Assembly (NCBI GenBank): GCA_947479935.1
Contig: CANKBG010000012.1
Span: 1 to 64,000 of the forward strand
DNA: 64,000 nucleotides
DNA from: Comamonadaceae bacterium
Lineage (GTDB): Bacteria > Pseudomonadota > Gammaproteobacteria > Burkholderiales > Burkholderiaceae_C
Direction of reading: 5' to 3'
The translations under genes were made by a program, and so were the position numbers. Under the pieces are notes generated by a model that saw only the letters and a program-made list of their open reading frames with translations, was not told the DNA's origin and searched no databases. Each line of letters opens with the position of its first letter. Position 1 is the stretch's first letter. Shown here piece after piece: positions 1 through 9,365 of the stretch.

Positions 1-70
1 CAGAGGCAGTTTTGGTTTCGCTTTCGACACGTTTAACGATCACGCGATCGCCGAGAGGACGTAGTTTCAT
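1..70 (-). CDS. groES: co-chaperonin GroES, N-terminal part (runs off window edge)
   Basis: Reverse complement of 1..70 translates as [23 protein letters not shown], the GroES N-terminus; CIRCE lies upstream. Confidence 0.93.
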   Translation of the reverse strand, partial: MKLRPLGDRVIVKRVESETKTAS

Positions 71-157
71 TGCATCTCCTAAATATGAAACAAGGTTTAA
101 AAACAAAAAGTATTCAAAATTGAATGCTTAAGGGTTCATCGGAGGGCGCTGGTGTTG

Positions 158-184
158 TTAGCACTCATCTCCTGCGAGTGCTAA
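158..184. promoter_or_regulatory. CIRCE element (HrcA operator)
   Basis: TTAGCACTC-ATCTCCTGC-GAGTGCTAA, an exact match to the consensus TTAGCACTC-N9-GAGTGCTAA, upstream of groES. Confidence 0.96.
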
Positions 185-212
185 TCATAAGGGTGTTTGG
201 GAGGATTTCAAG
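184..212 (-). promoter_or_regulatory. predicted groES promoter (TTGAAA-N16-TATGAT; -35 region also reads CTTGAAA as for sigma32)
   Basis: On the minus strand: CTTGAAATCCTCCCAAACACCCTTATGAT directly abutting CIRCE. Confidence 0.6.
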
Positions 213-281
213 TGGGCTATTGAAAAATGAGGATTTCACAATGACAAGTACGGGTGATATGACTTGCCAAACATGAAGCTG

Positions 282-299
282 ATTAAAGAAATTTTTAAT
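282..299. promoter_or_regulatory. imperfect palindrome, candidate operator copy 1 upstream of fic
   Basis: ATTAAAGA-AA-TTTTTAAT; one mismatch from the palindrome at 311..332. Confidence 0.55.
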
Positions 300-310
300 A
301 AGCTTGCACG

Positions 311-332
311 ATATTAAAGAGTTCTTTAATAT
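311..332. promoter_or_regulatory. perfect palindrome, candidate operator copy 2 upstream of fic
   Basis: ATATTAAAGA-GT-TCTTTAATAT, 10-bp perfect arms, 29 nt before the fic ATG. Confidence 0.65.
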
Positions 333-361
333 GACCACTCTCAAGACTCAGAATTTTAAAC

Positions 362-1510
362 ATGCCTCGCATCACGGGTACCTACACCATCGGAACCACC
401 ATAGGTGAGCAGGTGCGGGCGTTCGTTCCAAATGCCTTGCCGCCCAGTGAACCCGTGTTAGATCCGGATATTTGGGCAGGGTTAAATGACGCCGCCGTCA
501 CGGCCCTCCAGCGTTTGTCTGCGGTGGCTGGACTGGTGCCATCAGTGGACTGGCTGATTTACAGCGCCGTTCGTCAAGAAGCTCTATTGACCTCTCAGAT
601 TGAAGGTACGCAGGCCACCTTGGTTGACTTGTTCGATGAAGAAGCGGGTCTGACCATCAGCAACACAGACGATGTTGAGGAAGTGACCAACTACGTGAGA
701 GCGTTTCAGTGGGTGCACTCGCAGTTACGTAGTTCTCAAGGCTTGCCCATCAGTGTGCGCTTGTTAAGCGAGGCGCATCAGCGCTTGTTGGGCGGTGTGC
801 GCGGAGCAGGAAAACAGCCAGGAGAAATTCGCAGGTCACAAAATTGGATTGGAGGGACCCGGCCAGGTAACGCCATTTTTGTGCCACCGCCTGCTGCGCT
901 ATTAAGTTCATTGCTCGATGACTTAGAGCGGTTTATTCATGAGGAAGAATCTGATTTACCAGCCTTGGTACGCGTCGCTTTGGTTCATGCGCAGTTCGAG
1001 ACCATTCACCCCTACCTGGATGGCAATGGGCGGATAGGGCGTCTGTTAATCGCAGCTTTGCTGGAACATTGGCAACTGCTTCCCGAGCCTTTGATGTACC
1101 TAAGTGGTTACCTGAAGCAGCATCAGTCAGAGTACTACCGGCGTTTGTCGGCCATTCGCACCGATGGGGACTGGGAGGGTTGGATCAAGTTTTTTTTAGA
1201 GGCGGTGCAAAACGCTGCAGCAAAGTCAGAACGCGATGTGATGGCCTTGGCAAATTTGGTGGGCAATGACAGGCGACGTTTGTTGGCAAATGCCAAGTCC
1301 AATGCCGTGAGTTATCGCTTGTTTGAGCTGTTGCCCACCATGCCGCGCTTATCGGTTGATCGCGTTTGTACAGTGCTGCAGACTACTTTCCCAACTGCCA
1401 ACATGGCCATTAAGTTACTGGAAGAATTGGGTATCTTGACCGAGGTGACTGGACAGAAGAAAAATCGAACCTTCAGTTATGCCCAGTACATCAAATTGCT
1501 AAGCCAATAA
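362..1510 (+). CDS. Fic family protein with C-terminal winged-helix-like region
   Basis: Fic motif HPYLDGNGRIGR; N-terminal TSQIEG resembles the inhibitory (S/T)xxxE(G/N) motif; C-terminal helical wHTH-like segment. Confidence 0.93.
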   Translation: MPRITGTYTIGTTIGEQVRAFVPNALPPSEPVLDPDIWAGLNDAAVTALQRLSAVAGLVPSVDWLIYSAVRQEALLTSQIEGTQATLVDLFDEEAGLTISNTDDVEEVTNYVRAFQWVHSQLRSSQGLPISVRLLSEAHQRLLGGVRGAGKQPGEIRRSQNWIGGTRPGNAIFVPPPAALLSSLLDDLERFIHEEESDLPALVRVALVHAQFETIHPYLDGNGRIGRLLIAALLEHWQLLPEPLMYLSGYLKQHQSEYYRRLSAIRTDGDWEGWIKFFLEAVQNAAAKSERDVMALANLVGNDRRRLLANAKSNAVSYRLFELLPTMPRLSVDRVCTVLQTTFPTANMAIKLLEELGILTEVTGQKKNRTFSYAQYIKLLSQ

Positions 1511-1526
1511 GAGAACGAAATAGAAC

Positions 1527-2042
1527 ATGTTGCAAACTCTTCAAATGAACGTCAATGGCCAAGCCATCTCTTTGAAAGTACGAAAAGAGAGCACAGCGCT
1601 TCAAACAATTCGCAATCAATTAGGCCTGACCGCCAGCCGATATGGGTGTGGTCAAGAGCAATGCGGGGCATGTCATGTTTTGTTGGATGGCCAATCAAAG
1701 CCAACATGCCAGTTGCCGACCGAGGCCTTAGTGGGACGAAGTATTGCCACACTTGAGTCTGCGAATCATCCTGAGTTGCCCAGCACACCTTTTTTAAAAG
1801 CACTTCAATCTGCATTCATTGCCGAGCAAGCCGCGCAGTGCGGATATTGCACAAGTGGTTTACTCATCAGCGCCACGGCCTTGTTGATGAATGCCAGTGA
1901 CACTGTGTCTGATCACCAAATTCGAGAGGCCTTAGAGCCACACCTTTGCCGCTGCGGCGCTCACAACCGCGTGCTAAAAGCTGTGAGAAAAGCGGCTCTG
2001 CAATGCGGTCTGAAAATTGCCAGCGCAGAGGTGTCTGTATGA
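1527..2042 (+). CDS. (2Fe-2S)-binding subunit of a xanthine dehydrogenase/isoquinoline 1-oxidoreductase-type molybdenum hydroxylase
   Basis: CGQEQCGACHVLLDG and CGYCTSG...LCRCGAHNR cysteine motifs; ATGA overlap with the next gene. Confidence 0.92.
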   Translation: MLQTLQMNVNGQAISLKVRKESTALQTIRNQLGLTASRYGCGQEQCGACHVLLDGQSKPTCQLPTEALVGRSIATLESANHPELPSTPFLKALQSAFIAEQAAQCGYCTSGLLISATALLMNASDTVSDHQIREALEPHLCRCGAHNRVLKAVRKAALQCGLKIASAEVSV

Positions 2043-4249
2043 ATCAGTTGTTGACCCTCTCCGTGAGTTTGAAAACCAATCCTTTATTAGGGCAATGGTT
2101 GCGTTTTGAGTCCAATGGCACAGTCACTGTGTTCACAGGCAAAGCAGAATTAGGCCAAGGCATCTTGCATGCTTTAAAGCTGATAGCGGCACATGAACTT
2201 GAATTACCAGTGTCCAAGGTTCAAACCGAAGCTGCAAACACAAAGCACAGCCCCGACGAAGGCATGACCTCTGGCAGCATGTCCGTCCAAGACTCAGGAT
2301 TGGCCATCAGGCAAGCGTGTGCACACGCTGCAAAGCTTTTAAAGGTAAACGCATGTCAGACTTACGCTGAACTTCATACGCGCATTGACCCCCTGTTACC
2401 CATCGATCTCACGGTGCCCACCAAGTCCACAGCAATGAACTTGATAGATGGTCGTGACGACCTCGAAGCGCTGGTGCATGGCAAACCCATCTATCTCCAC
2501 GACCTCGGAATTAATGTTGATCTGACCCCCATTAAAAACAATTGGGGTCAGAGCAACATTAATTTGGTGCATGGGCGGATGGTGAGGGGGCCTGGCTTGA
2601 GGTGTACGTTGCAAACGGATGGTTGGTTGGACGCTTTAGCGGCATTGCCAGAGGGTGCGCAGGCTTTTCGGGATGGCAGTTTGGTGGGCGTACTCGCGGG
2701 CACAGAAGAATTGGCAGAAAAGGCAGCAAGCAAGTTGCAGCGATTGCTAAAGTGGGATGTAGAGAGCTTGCCTGTTTGCCGCGAGGGTGGTGTGGATTTG
2801 TTTGAAGTTGCACCCGCGATGGACTCGCAGGTGTTTCATGAAGCGGGGCAGGCCATTGAAGGGGGCAAGGACGCCAAGGTTTACGAAGCGGTCTATTTCA
2901 GGCCCGCTTTGCACCATGGATCGATGGGGCCCAGTGTGGCAGTAGCCATGTGGAAATCTGATGAAGCAAACAGTGGCTTGAAAGTGTGGAGTCACACGCA
3001 AGGTATTTTCCCTTTGCGCAAAGATTTGGCTTTGGCGTTTGGCGTTGATGCGAAGCAGATTGAAGTTCAGCACATGCAAGGTGCAGGTTGCTATGGGCAC
3101 AACGGTGCAGACGATGTGGCTTATGACGCGGCGTGGCTGGCCAAACAGGTGCCTGGGCAAAGTGTGCGCGTGCAGTGGTCGCGTGAAGAAGAGATGCAGC
3201 AATCGCCGCTGGCGCCTGCGATGCGTGTCAAATTACAAGCAACGGTTGAAACAACAGGTTCTTCTTCAGCGCAGCAAATTTGTCTAAATCAAGAAATTAA
3301 TTTGGCAGAAGAGAACGAAAGAGCGTCAAGTCGAATTCGTTTCGTAACTTGGCAGCACGATGTGTGGAGCCAAGGCCACAGTTCACGTCCGGGGCGTGCA
3401 GCAACGCCAGCCTTTAAAGACAGTTGGCAAACCCAACAAAAATTTCCAGTGCTAGAACCCATCAATGTGGCTGCCGCAGCGGGCGCTGGCGCAGAGCGTA
3501 ATGCAGTTCCGCCTTATGTCAGCACGCATGTGAAAGTGAATGCGCATCGCTTGTTGGGCTTGCTTTTTAGAACCTCGGCCATGAGAGGTTTAGGCGCGCA
3601 TGCCAATGTGTTTGCCTGCGAAAGCTTCATGGATGAAATCGCTCATGACCAAGGTCTTGACCCGGTGGCATTTCGGTTAAGCAAGTTAGAGGACCCACGT
3701 GCCATCGCTGTGATCAAAACGCTGGCAGACCAAGTCAATTGGTTAGAGCGAAGACAAAGGGTGTCGCAAAAAGAGGGCAGGGGTTTGGGCATTGCCTACG
3801 CAAGATACAAAAGCAAAGGCGCTTATTGCGCCGTGGTGGCAGAAGTAGAAGTGACGCACCAAGTGAGTGTCCGCAAATTATGGGTGGTGGCCGACATTGG
3901 TGAAATCATCCATGCCGAAGGTGCCATCTCGCAATTGGAAGGCGGTGCCATTCAATCGACCAGTTGGGCTTTGAAAGAACAAGCGCACTGGGATTCAGAA
4001 AATATCACCAGCACCGATTGGGATGCCTACCCCATCTTGCGTTTCAGTGAAATACCAGAAGTCATGGTGAAACTTATGTCCGGCAATTCGCTAAATGCTG
4101 AAACACTCAATTCACCATTAGGTGCTGGAGAAGCCACACAAGGCCCGACAACCGCAGCCATTGCCAATGCAGTGTTTCATGCTGTGGGTGTGCGTGTTCG
4201 GCAGTTACCTATGACACCAGACAATTTAGCAAAAGCTGCGCTGGCGTAA
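2039..4249 (+). CDS. molybdopterin-binding large subunit of xanthine/aldehyde dehydrogenase-type hydroxylase (contains palindromic repeat 2509..2564)
   Basis: GKAELGQGILHALKLIAAHEL, SHTQGIF, SAMRGLGAHANVFACESFMDE and PLGAGEATQGP motifs; ATG overlaps the stop of the small subunit. Confidence 0.9.
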   Translation: MNQLLTLSVSLKTNPLLGQWLRFESNGTVTVFTGKAELGQGILHALKLIAAHELELPVSKVQTEAANTKHSPDEGMTSGSMSVQDSGLAIRQACAHAAKLLKVNACQTYAELHTRIDPLLPIDLTVPTKSTAMNLIDGRDDLEALVHGKPIYLHDLGINVDLTPIKNNWGQSNINLVHGRMVRGPGLRCTLQTDGWLDALAALPEGAQAFRDGSLVGVLAGTEELAEKAASKLQRLLKWDVESLPVCREGGVDLFEVAPAMDSQVFHEAGQAIEGGKDAKVYEAVYFRPALHHGSMGPSVAVAMWKSDEANSGLKVWSHTQGIFPLRKDLALAFGVDAKQIEVQHMQGAGCYGHNGADDVAYDAAWLAKQVPGQSVRVQWSREEEMQQSPLAPAMRVKLQATVETTGSSSAQQICLNQEINLAEENERASSRIRFVTWQHDVWSQGHSSRPGRAATPAFKDSWQTQQKFPVLEPINVAAAAGAGAERNAVPPYVSTHVKVNAHRLLGLLFRTSAMRGLGAHANVFACESFMDEIAHDQGLDPVAFRLSKLEDPRAIAVIKTLADQVNWLERRQRVSQKEGRGLGIAYARYKSKGAYCAVVAEVEVTHQVSVRKLWVVADIGEIIHAEGAISQLEGGAIQSTSWALKEQAHWDSENITSTDWDAYPILRFSEIPEVMVKLMSGNSLNAETLNSPLGAGEATQGPTTAAIANAVFHAVGVRVRQLPMTPDNLAKAALA
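2509..2564. repeat. RAYT-type palindromic repeat inserted in frame in the molybdenum hydroxylase gene
   Basis: AATTAATGTTGATCTGACCCCCATT-aaaaac-AATTGGGGTCAGAGCAACATTAATT; 25-nt arms with two mismatches; matches the inverted repeats flanking the transposase at 28831..29529. Confidence 0.88.
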
Positions 4250-4276
4250 GTACGGGTAGCCACCTGTTGAAGTGGC

Positions 4277-4984
4277 CTAGGCCACAGGTAAAAAACCGCC
4301 CTTGGCGCGAAGTGCGGCATGCTCTTGACTAATCAAAATGTCGATCATGGCCTGAGCTTCTGCCATGTAAGAGCTGGTCGACAGTACACCCGCGGTATAC
4401 AGAGTGGCCAGTTCAAATTCGAGGGGCAAGTTGGCCACCACATCAACGCCTACAGTGATCAAAATTTCTGTGACTTGTGTGCAGCCAATGACATGCGGAT
4501 CGTCACACGCGGCCATGGCATTCATGGCGGCATTGCCGTTGGGGTAAGGGCGAAGTTTGCTGGCCATTGTGTCTGCAATGCCCAAGCCTTTGAGGACTTT
4601 CATAAAGTGAATGCCCGCAGTGGACAACTGGGGGTCGGGAAAATAAATGCCAGTAGCTGCCAACAGGGCTGTTTTGAGTTGCTCCGACGTTTCTACTTTG
4701 GGCCAAGACGTGCCACTCTTCACGGCTACGCCCGTTTTGACAAGGCCCAAATGACGCGGGCTACCCGCTAGCACATGCCCCGATGCTGTGAGTTGTTCAA
4801 TGAGCGCTGCTGTCAAAATGACCACATCGCATGGCGCTCCGTCTATGAGTTTTTGCTTCATCAAACCCACCGCACCAAAGTTGCATAAAAGCTGCGTGTC
4901 AGTTGAAGTTTCAATCGAAGCTTTTAAAGCGTTGACCAAGCCTTGAGCGGCCCCGCCGCTGAGTAAATGAATAAAGCGCGACAA
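4277..4984 (-). CDS. ModA-like substrate-binding-domain protein, no obvious signal peptide
   Basis: FIHLLSGGAAQGLVNALK... and DVVILTAALIEQLTASGHV resemble periplasmic molybdate-binding-like proteins. ORF extends to 5032; TTG at 4984 is the likely start, just after the stop of the upstream gene. Confidence 0.65.
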   Translation of the reverse strand: MSRFIHLLSGGAAQGLVNALKASIETSTDTQLLCNFGAVGLMKQKLIDGAPCDVVILTAALIEQLTASGHVLAGSPRHLGLVKTGVAVKSGTSWPKVETSEQLKTALLAATGIYFPDPQLSTAGIHFMKVLKGLGIADTMASKLRPYPNGNAAMNAMAACDDPHVIGCTQVTEILITVGVDVVANLPLEFELATLYTAGVLSTSSYMAEAQAMIDILISQEHAALRAKGGFLPVA

Positions 4985-4989
4985 AACAA

Positions 4990-6039
4990 TTAATCCAATT
5001 TGATGTTGGCTGACTTGATCACACCAGACCATTTGGCAATGTCGTCTTGCAAATATTTGTCAAATGTCACAGGGTTCATGACCAAAGGTGCCGCGCCTTG
5101 TTTGGCCCAAAGTTGTTTCACATCTTGTTGTGAAGCAATTTTGGAAACGGTTTCATTTAACTTGTCGACGATGGCTTTGGGAGTGCCCTTGGGCGCCATG
5201 AGTCCTAACCAAATGGTGGCTTCATAGCCCGCAACACCAGCTTCGTTCAAGGTGGGTACATCGGACAACACATCGGAACGCGCCTTGCCACTGGTCCCTA
5301 CCGCCTTCACTTTGCCAGCCTTAACTTGTTCGGTCATGGTGGTGACCGCATCAAACATCATGTCGACTTGGCCACCCAGTACATCGGTGCGGGCGCCCGA
5401 ACTGCCTTTGTAGGGCACGTGCACCATGTCAATTTTGGCCATGCTTTTGAACAATTCTCCGGCCATGTGATAGGGCGTACCAGGGCCTGACGATGCGTAG
5501 TTCAATTTGCCTGGCTCGGCTTTGGCGACGCGAATGACATCGGCCAACGTGTTCATGCCTTTGGTGGGGTTGACCACCAACACCAAGTCAGAATAGTTGA
5601 TGGGGGCCACACCCACGAAATCTTTCATCAAACCATAAGGCTTGTTGGGAATGAGTGTTTCGTTCACGGTTTGCGTGTTGGACATGAGCAGCAAGGTGTA
5701 ACCATCGGCCGCTGCTTTAGCCGCCAGGTCTGTGCCAATGACTGAACCTGCACCGGGCTTGTTGTCAACGACAAAGCTCTGACCTAAATTCTCCTGCAGG
5801 CGTTGCGCCATGAAACGTGCGTAGTTGTCGGCTGGGCCACCTGTTGCGAAAGGCACAATGATTTTGACGGGACGATTGGGGTAGTTTTGAGCATGCGCTT
5901 GCTGCGATAAAAATATACCGGTGCCTATAAACAGCAGACTTGCCAATGCAATCCCCATGTTGCGACGCAGAGAGGAAGACTTTTGCAAAGCCTGAGAGGC
6001 AGAACGTTTTGTATCAGTCGTTTGACGAAAAGATGTCAT
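4990..6039 (-). CDS. tripartite tricarboxylate transporter substrate-binding protein (Bug/TctC family)
   Basis: YPNRPVKIIVPFATGGPADNYARFMAQRLQENLGQSFVVDNKPGAGSVIGTDLAAKA is a Bug family signature; signal peptide present. Confidence 0.92.
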   Translation of the reverse strand: MTSFRQTTDTKRSASQALQKSSSLRRNMGIALASLLFIGTGIFLSQQAHAQNYPNRPVKIIVPFATGGPADNYARFMAQRLQENLGQSFVVDNKPGAGSVIGTDLAAKAAADGYTLLLMSNTQTVNETLIPNKPYGLMKDFVGVAPINYSDLVLVVNPTKGMNTLADVIRVAKAEPGKLNYASSGPGTPYHMAGELFKSMAKIDMVHVPYKGSSGARTDVLGGQVDMMFDAVTTMTEQVKAGKVKAVGTSGKARSDVLSDVPTLNEAGVAGYEATIWLGLMAPKGTPKAIVDKLNETVSKIASQQDVKQLWAKQGAAPLVMNPVTFDKYLQDDIAKWSGVIKSANIKLD

Positions 6040-6097
6040 GAGAGTCTCCGAAATTTCTAAAATATGATTTGAAGGTGTGAATAAGTTTTTCAGTGGT

Positions 6098-7126
6098 TTA
6101 TTCCACTTTACCAATTTTCTTAACCACGTCGGTCATGCGTTTGGCATCTGCTTGAACGTATTTTTCAAAATCGGGGCTGTCTAAATATTGCACAGGACTA
6201 CCGGTGTTTTGAATGATGTCGCGGGCTTTGGTGTCGAGTGCCGCCGATTTTGCCGCCGCACGCAAGCGCTGTGCAATGGGCTCGGGTGTGCCACTGGGAA
6301 TGAACAACCCTGACCACTGTGCATACTCCGCGTTGAAGCCCAAATCTTTCAAGCTGCTCACGTCGGGCATAGATGCCAATGCGCCGTTGCCCCAGTGACC
6401 CAGCACACGAATTTTGCCTGCTTTCACTTGTTGCAATACCGTGGCGGGGCCTGTCGACATGGCGTCAATTTGCCCGCCCAACATGGCCACCACCGCCGGG
6501 CCTGCACCCGTAAAAGGAATGTGCGTCATTTTGATGCCTGCGGTTTGCGCCAAAATTTCCATGGGCACATGCATGGTGCCGTAGTTGCCGGACGAGCCGT
6601 AATTGATGGCGCCAGGACGTTTGCGTGCATCTTCGACGAAATCTTTGACAGTCTTCCAAGGTGCATCGGCACGCACAGCCAGTACGGTGGGGTCGGCGGT
6701 ATAGCGCGCGATGGGGCGCAGCTCGTTCAACAAAAACATGGGACTGCGCCCTAACAGGATATCGGCTTCAGGAATCACGGTCAGCGACGACAAGGCCAAT
6801 AGAACGGTGTAACCGTCGGGCTTTGACCGCGCCGCCACACCCATGCCAATGCCGCCACCTGCGCCGCCTTTGTTCTCAATGATCACAGGTTGACCCAGTT
6901 CACGGCTCATGGCCTCAGCCACAGGGCGGGCCACGATGTCGGCCAACCCGCCTGGCGGAAAGGGCACGATCATGGTGATGGACTTGGTGGGATAAGGGGC
7001 CGTCTGGGCCCCTGCGTCTGAGTGCATTCCCAAGCTCATGCTCAGACTACTGACCAGCAAAGCAACTGCGCCAAGGGCATGTCGTGGAAGGGTGTTCGTT
7101 GGCTGTTTCCAAGGGAAGAAATTCAT
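6098..7126 (-). CDS. tripartite tricarboxylate transporter substrate-binding protein (Bug/TctC family)
   Basis: YPTKSITMIVPFPPGGLADIVARPVAEAMSRELGQPVIIENKGGAGGGIG signature. Confidence 0.92.
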   Translation of the reverse strand: MNFFPWKQPTNTLPRHALGAVALLVSSLSMSLGMHSDAGAQTAPYPTKSITMIVPFPPGGLADIVARPVAEAMSRELGQPVIIENKGGAGGGIGMGVAARSKPDGYTVLLALSSLTVIPEADILLGRSPMFLLNELRPIARYTADPTVLAVRADAPWKTVKDFVEDARKRPGAINYGSSGNYGTMHVPMEILAQTAGIKMTHIPFTGAGPAVVAMLGGQIDAMSTGPATVLQQVKAGKIRVLGHWGNGALASMPDVSSLKDLGFNAEYAQWSGLFIPSGTPEPIAQRLRAAAKSAALDTKARDIIQNTGSPVQYLDSPDFEKYVQADAKRMTDVVKKIGKVE

Positions 7127-7307
7127 ACGGTCTCCTACTCTGTTTGATGACTCAATGTCTTTTCAATGCACTCTAACACTGCGTTTCATTGTTTGCATGA
7201 ACCTATGTCACAAGGGGGCATCGGGCAGTGAGTTGGCCTCACCCCCAAGAAGGGCGCAAAGCGTCACAATAGTGGCTGATTCAATTTCCACTTCAAGTGT
7301 CCATATC

Positions 7308-8180
7308 ATGCGCATTGCTGCTTTTTTCTACCAAAACCAACCTCATGTAGGTTTGGTGTCCCAAGACTCAAACTCAGTGGCTCCTTTTGACATGCCCTTG
7401 GCAGATCGAGAACTGGGCGCGCTGACACTGATAGACACTTTGTCACGCGGTGAGCCTTTGCCACCCCATGGCGCTGCCATTGCACTCAAAGACGTGCAGC
7501 TTCGCGCGCCGCTGCCTCACCCACGCCGAAATATTTTTTGTGTGGGTAAAAACTACCATGCGCATGCCAAAGAATTTGCGCGCAGTGGCTTTGACAGCAG
7601 CGCCAAAGCCGGTGGTGAAATTCCCGCAGAGCCCATCATCTTTACCAAAGTGCCGGAATGTGTGATTGCCACGGGCGAAGCCATTGAGTTGCCCAAAGTG
7701 TCAACGGCCATTGATTACGAAGCCGAGTTAGCGGTGATCATCGGCAAAGGCGGCAAAGGCATCACCAAAGCCAATGCCATGCAACACGTTTGGGGCTACA
7801 CCATCGTCAACGATGTGACGGCACGCGACTGGCAAAACAAGCACATGCAATGGCACATGGGCAAATCATTTGACACCTTTTGCCCAATGGGTCCATGGTT
7901 GGTCAGTGCCGACGAAATGGATGGCACCAACACCCACGTGCGTTGTTATGTGAACGGTGAAGAGCGACAGAATGCCGCTACACCTGATTTGATTTTTGAC
8001 ATTCCGACGCTCATTGAAACTTTGAGCGCGGGAATTACTTTGTACCCCGGCGACGTCATTGCCACCGGCACACCCGTGGGTGTGGGCATTGGCTTCACAC
8101 CGCCCAAGTATTTAAAGTCGGGCGATGTGGTGCGAGTTGAAATTGACGGGATTGGCGTTTTAGAAAACCCCGTCAAATAA
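7308..8180 (+). CDS. fumarylacetoacetate hydrolase family protein
   Basis: FCVGKNYHAHAKE, DYEAELAVIIGK, GYTIVNDVTARDWQ, PGDVIATGTPVGVG motifs. Confidence 0.93.
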   Translation: MRIAAFFYQNQPHVGLVSQDSNSVAPFDMPLADRELGALTLIDTLSRGEPLPPHGAAIALKDVQLRAPLPHPRRNIFCVGKNYHAHAKEFARSGFDSSAKAGGEIPAEPIIFTKVPECVIATGEAIELPKVSTAIDYEAELAVIIGKGGKGITKANAMQHVWGYTIVNDVTARDWQNKHMQWHMGKSFDTFCPMGPWLVSADEMDGTNTHVRCYVNGEERQNAATPDLIFDIPTLIETLSAGITLYPGDVIATGTPVGVGIGFTPPKYLKSGDVVRVEIDGIGVLENPVK

Positions 8181-9365
8181 TCACTTCAAGCCAGCGGCCG
8201 CACGCAAGGTGGCGGCCAGGTTGGTACGCTCCCAAGTGAAGTCGGGTTCGTCGCGGCCGAAGTGGCCATAAGCTGCTGTTTTGGTGTAAATGGGACGCAG
8301 CAGATCGAGCATTTGAATGATGCCCTTAGGACGCAAGTCAAAGTGCTCGTTTACCAAAGCGGCGATCTTGTCATCAGAGATCACACCAGTGCCTTCAGTG
8401 TTGATGGTGATGTTCATGGGGCGTGCCACACCAATGGCGTAGGCCACTTGAATTTGGCACTTGGTGGCAAGACCAGCAGCCACAATGTTCTTGGCCACAT
8501 AGCGCGCTGCATACGCAGCAGAGCGGTCTACCTTGGAAGGGTCTTTGCCTGAGAAAGCGCCGCCGCCGTGAGGGCAAGCACCACCATAGGTGTCCACAAT
8601 GATTTTGCGACCCGTGAGCCCGCAATCACCTTGAGGGCCGCCAATGACGAAACGGCCAGTCGGGTTGATAAGGTACTTGGTGTCCTTGAGCCACTCTTTG
8701 GGCAACACGGGCTTGATGATTTCTTCAATGATGGCTTCGTTGAAACTGGCCTTCATTTTGGTGGCTGATTCGCTTTGATCAGGGCTGTGTTGTGTTGACA
8801 ACACCACGGTGTCAATGCTGTGGGGCTTGCCATCCACATAGCGCATGGTCACTTGGCTTTTGGCATCGGGGCGCAAGAAAGGCAGGCGGCCATCTTTGCG
8901 CAATTGCGCTTGACGCTCGACCAAACGGTGGGCGTAGTAAATGGGCGCTGGCATGAGGTCAGGGGTTTCGCTGCAGGCATAACCAAACATCAAACCTTGG
9001 TCGCCGGCACCGGTGTTCAAGTGGTCGTCTGAAGCTTGGTTGACACCTTGGGCAATGTCGTTGGATTGCTTGTCGTAGCAAACCATCACGGCACAGCCTT
9101 TGTAGTCAATGCCGTATTCGGTGTTGTCGTAGCCGATGCGCTTGATGGTGTCGCGCGCAACTTGGATGTAATCGACGTGGGCGTTGGTGGTAATTTCACC
9201 AGCCAAAACCACCAAGCCCGTATTGGTCAGCGTTTCGGCGGCCACGCGGCTACGCGGGTCTTGTTCAAAAATAGCATCGAGAATGGCGTCTGAAATTTGA
9301 TCCGCAACTTTGTCGGGGTGGCCTTCGGACACTGATTCTGAGGTGAAAAGATAGTCATTCGCCAT
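8181..9365 (-). CDS. metK: S-adenosylmethionine synthetase
   Basis: [30 protein letters not shown]..., [28 protein letters not shown] motifs. Confidence 0.98.
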   Translation of the reverse strand: MANDYLFTSESVSEGHPDKVADQISDAILDAIFEQDPRSRVAAETLTNTGLVVLAGEITTNAHVDYIQVARDTIKRIGYDNTEYGIDYKGCAVMVCYDKQSNDIAQGVNQASDDHLNTGAGDQGLMFGYACSETPDLMPAPIYYAHRLVERQAQLRKDGRLPFLRPDAKSQVTMRYVDGKPHSIDTVVLSTQHSPDQSESATKMKASFNEAIIEEIIKPVLPKEWLKDTKYLINPTGRFVIGGPQGDCGLTGRKIIVDTYGGACPHGGGAFSGKDPSKVDRSAAYAARYVAKNIVAAGLATKCQIQVAYAIGVARPMNITINTEGTGVISDDKIAALVNEHFDLRPKGIIQMLDLLRPIYTKTAAYGHFGRDEPDFTWERTNLAATLRAAAGLK

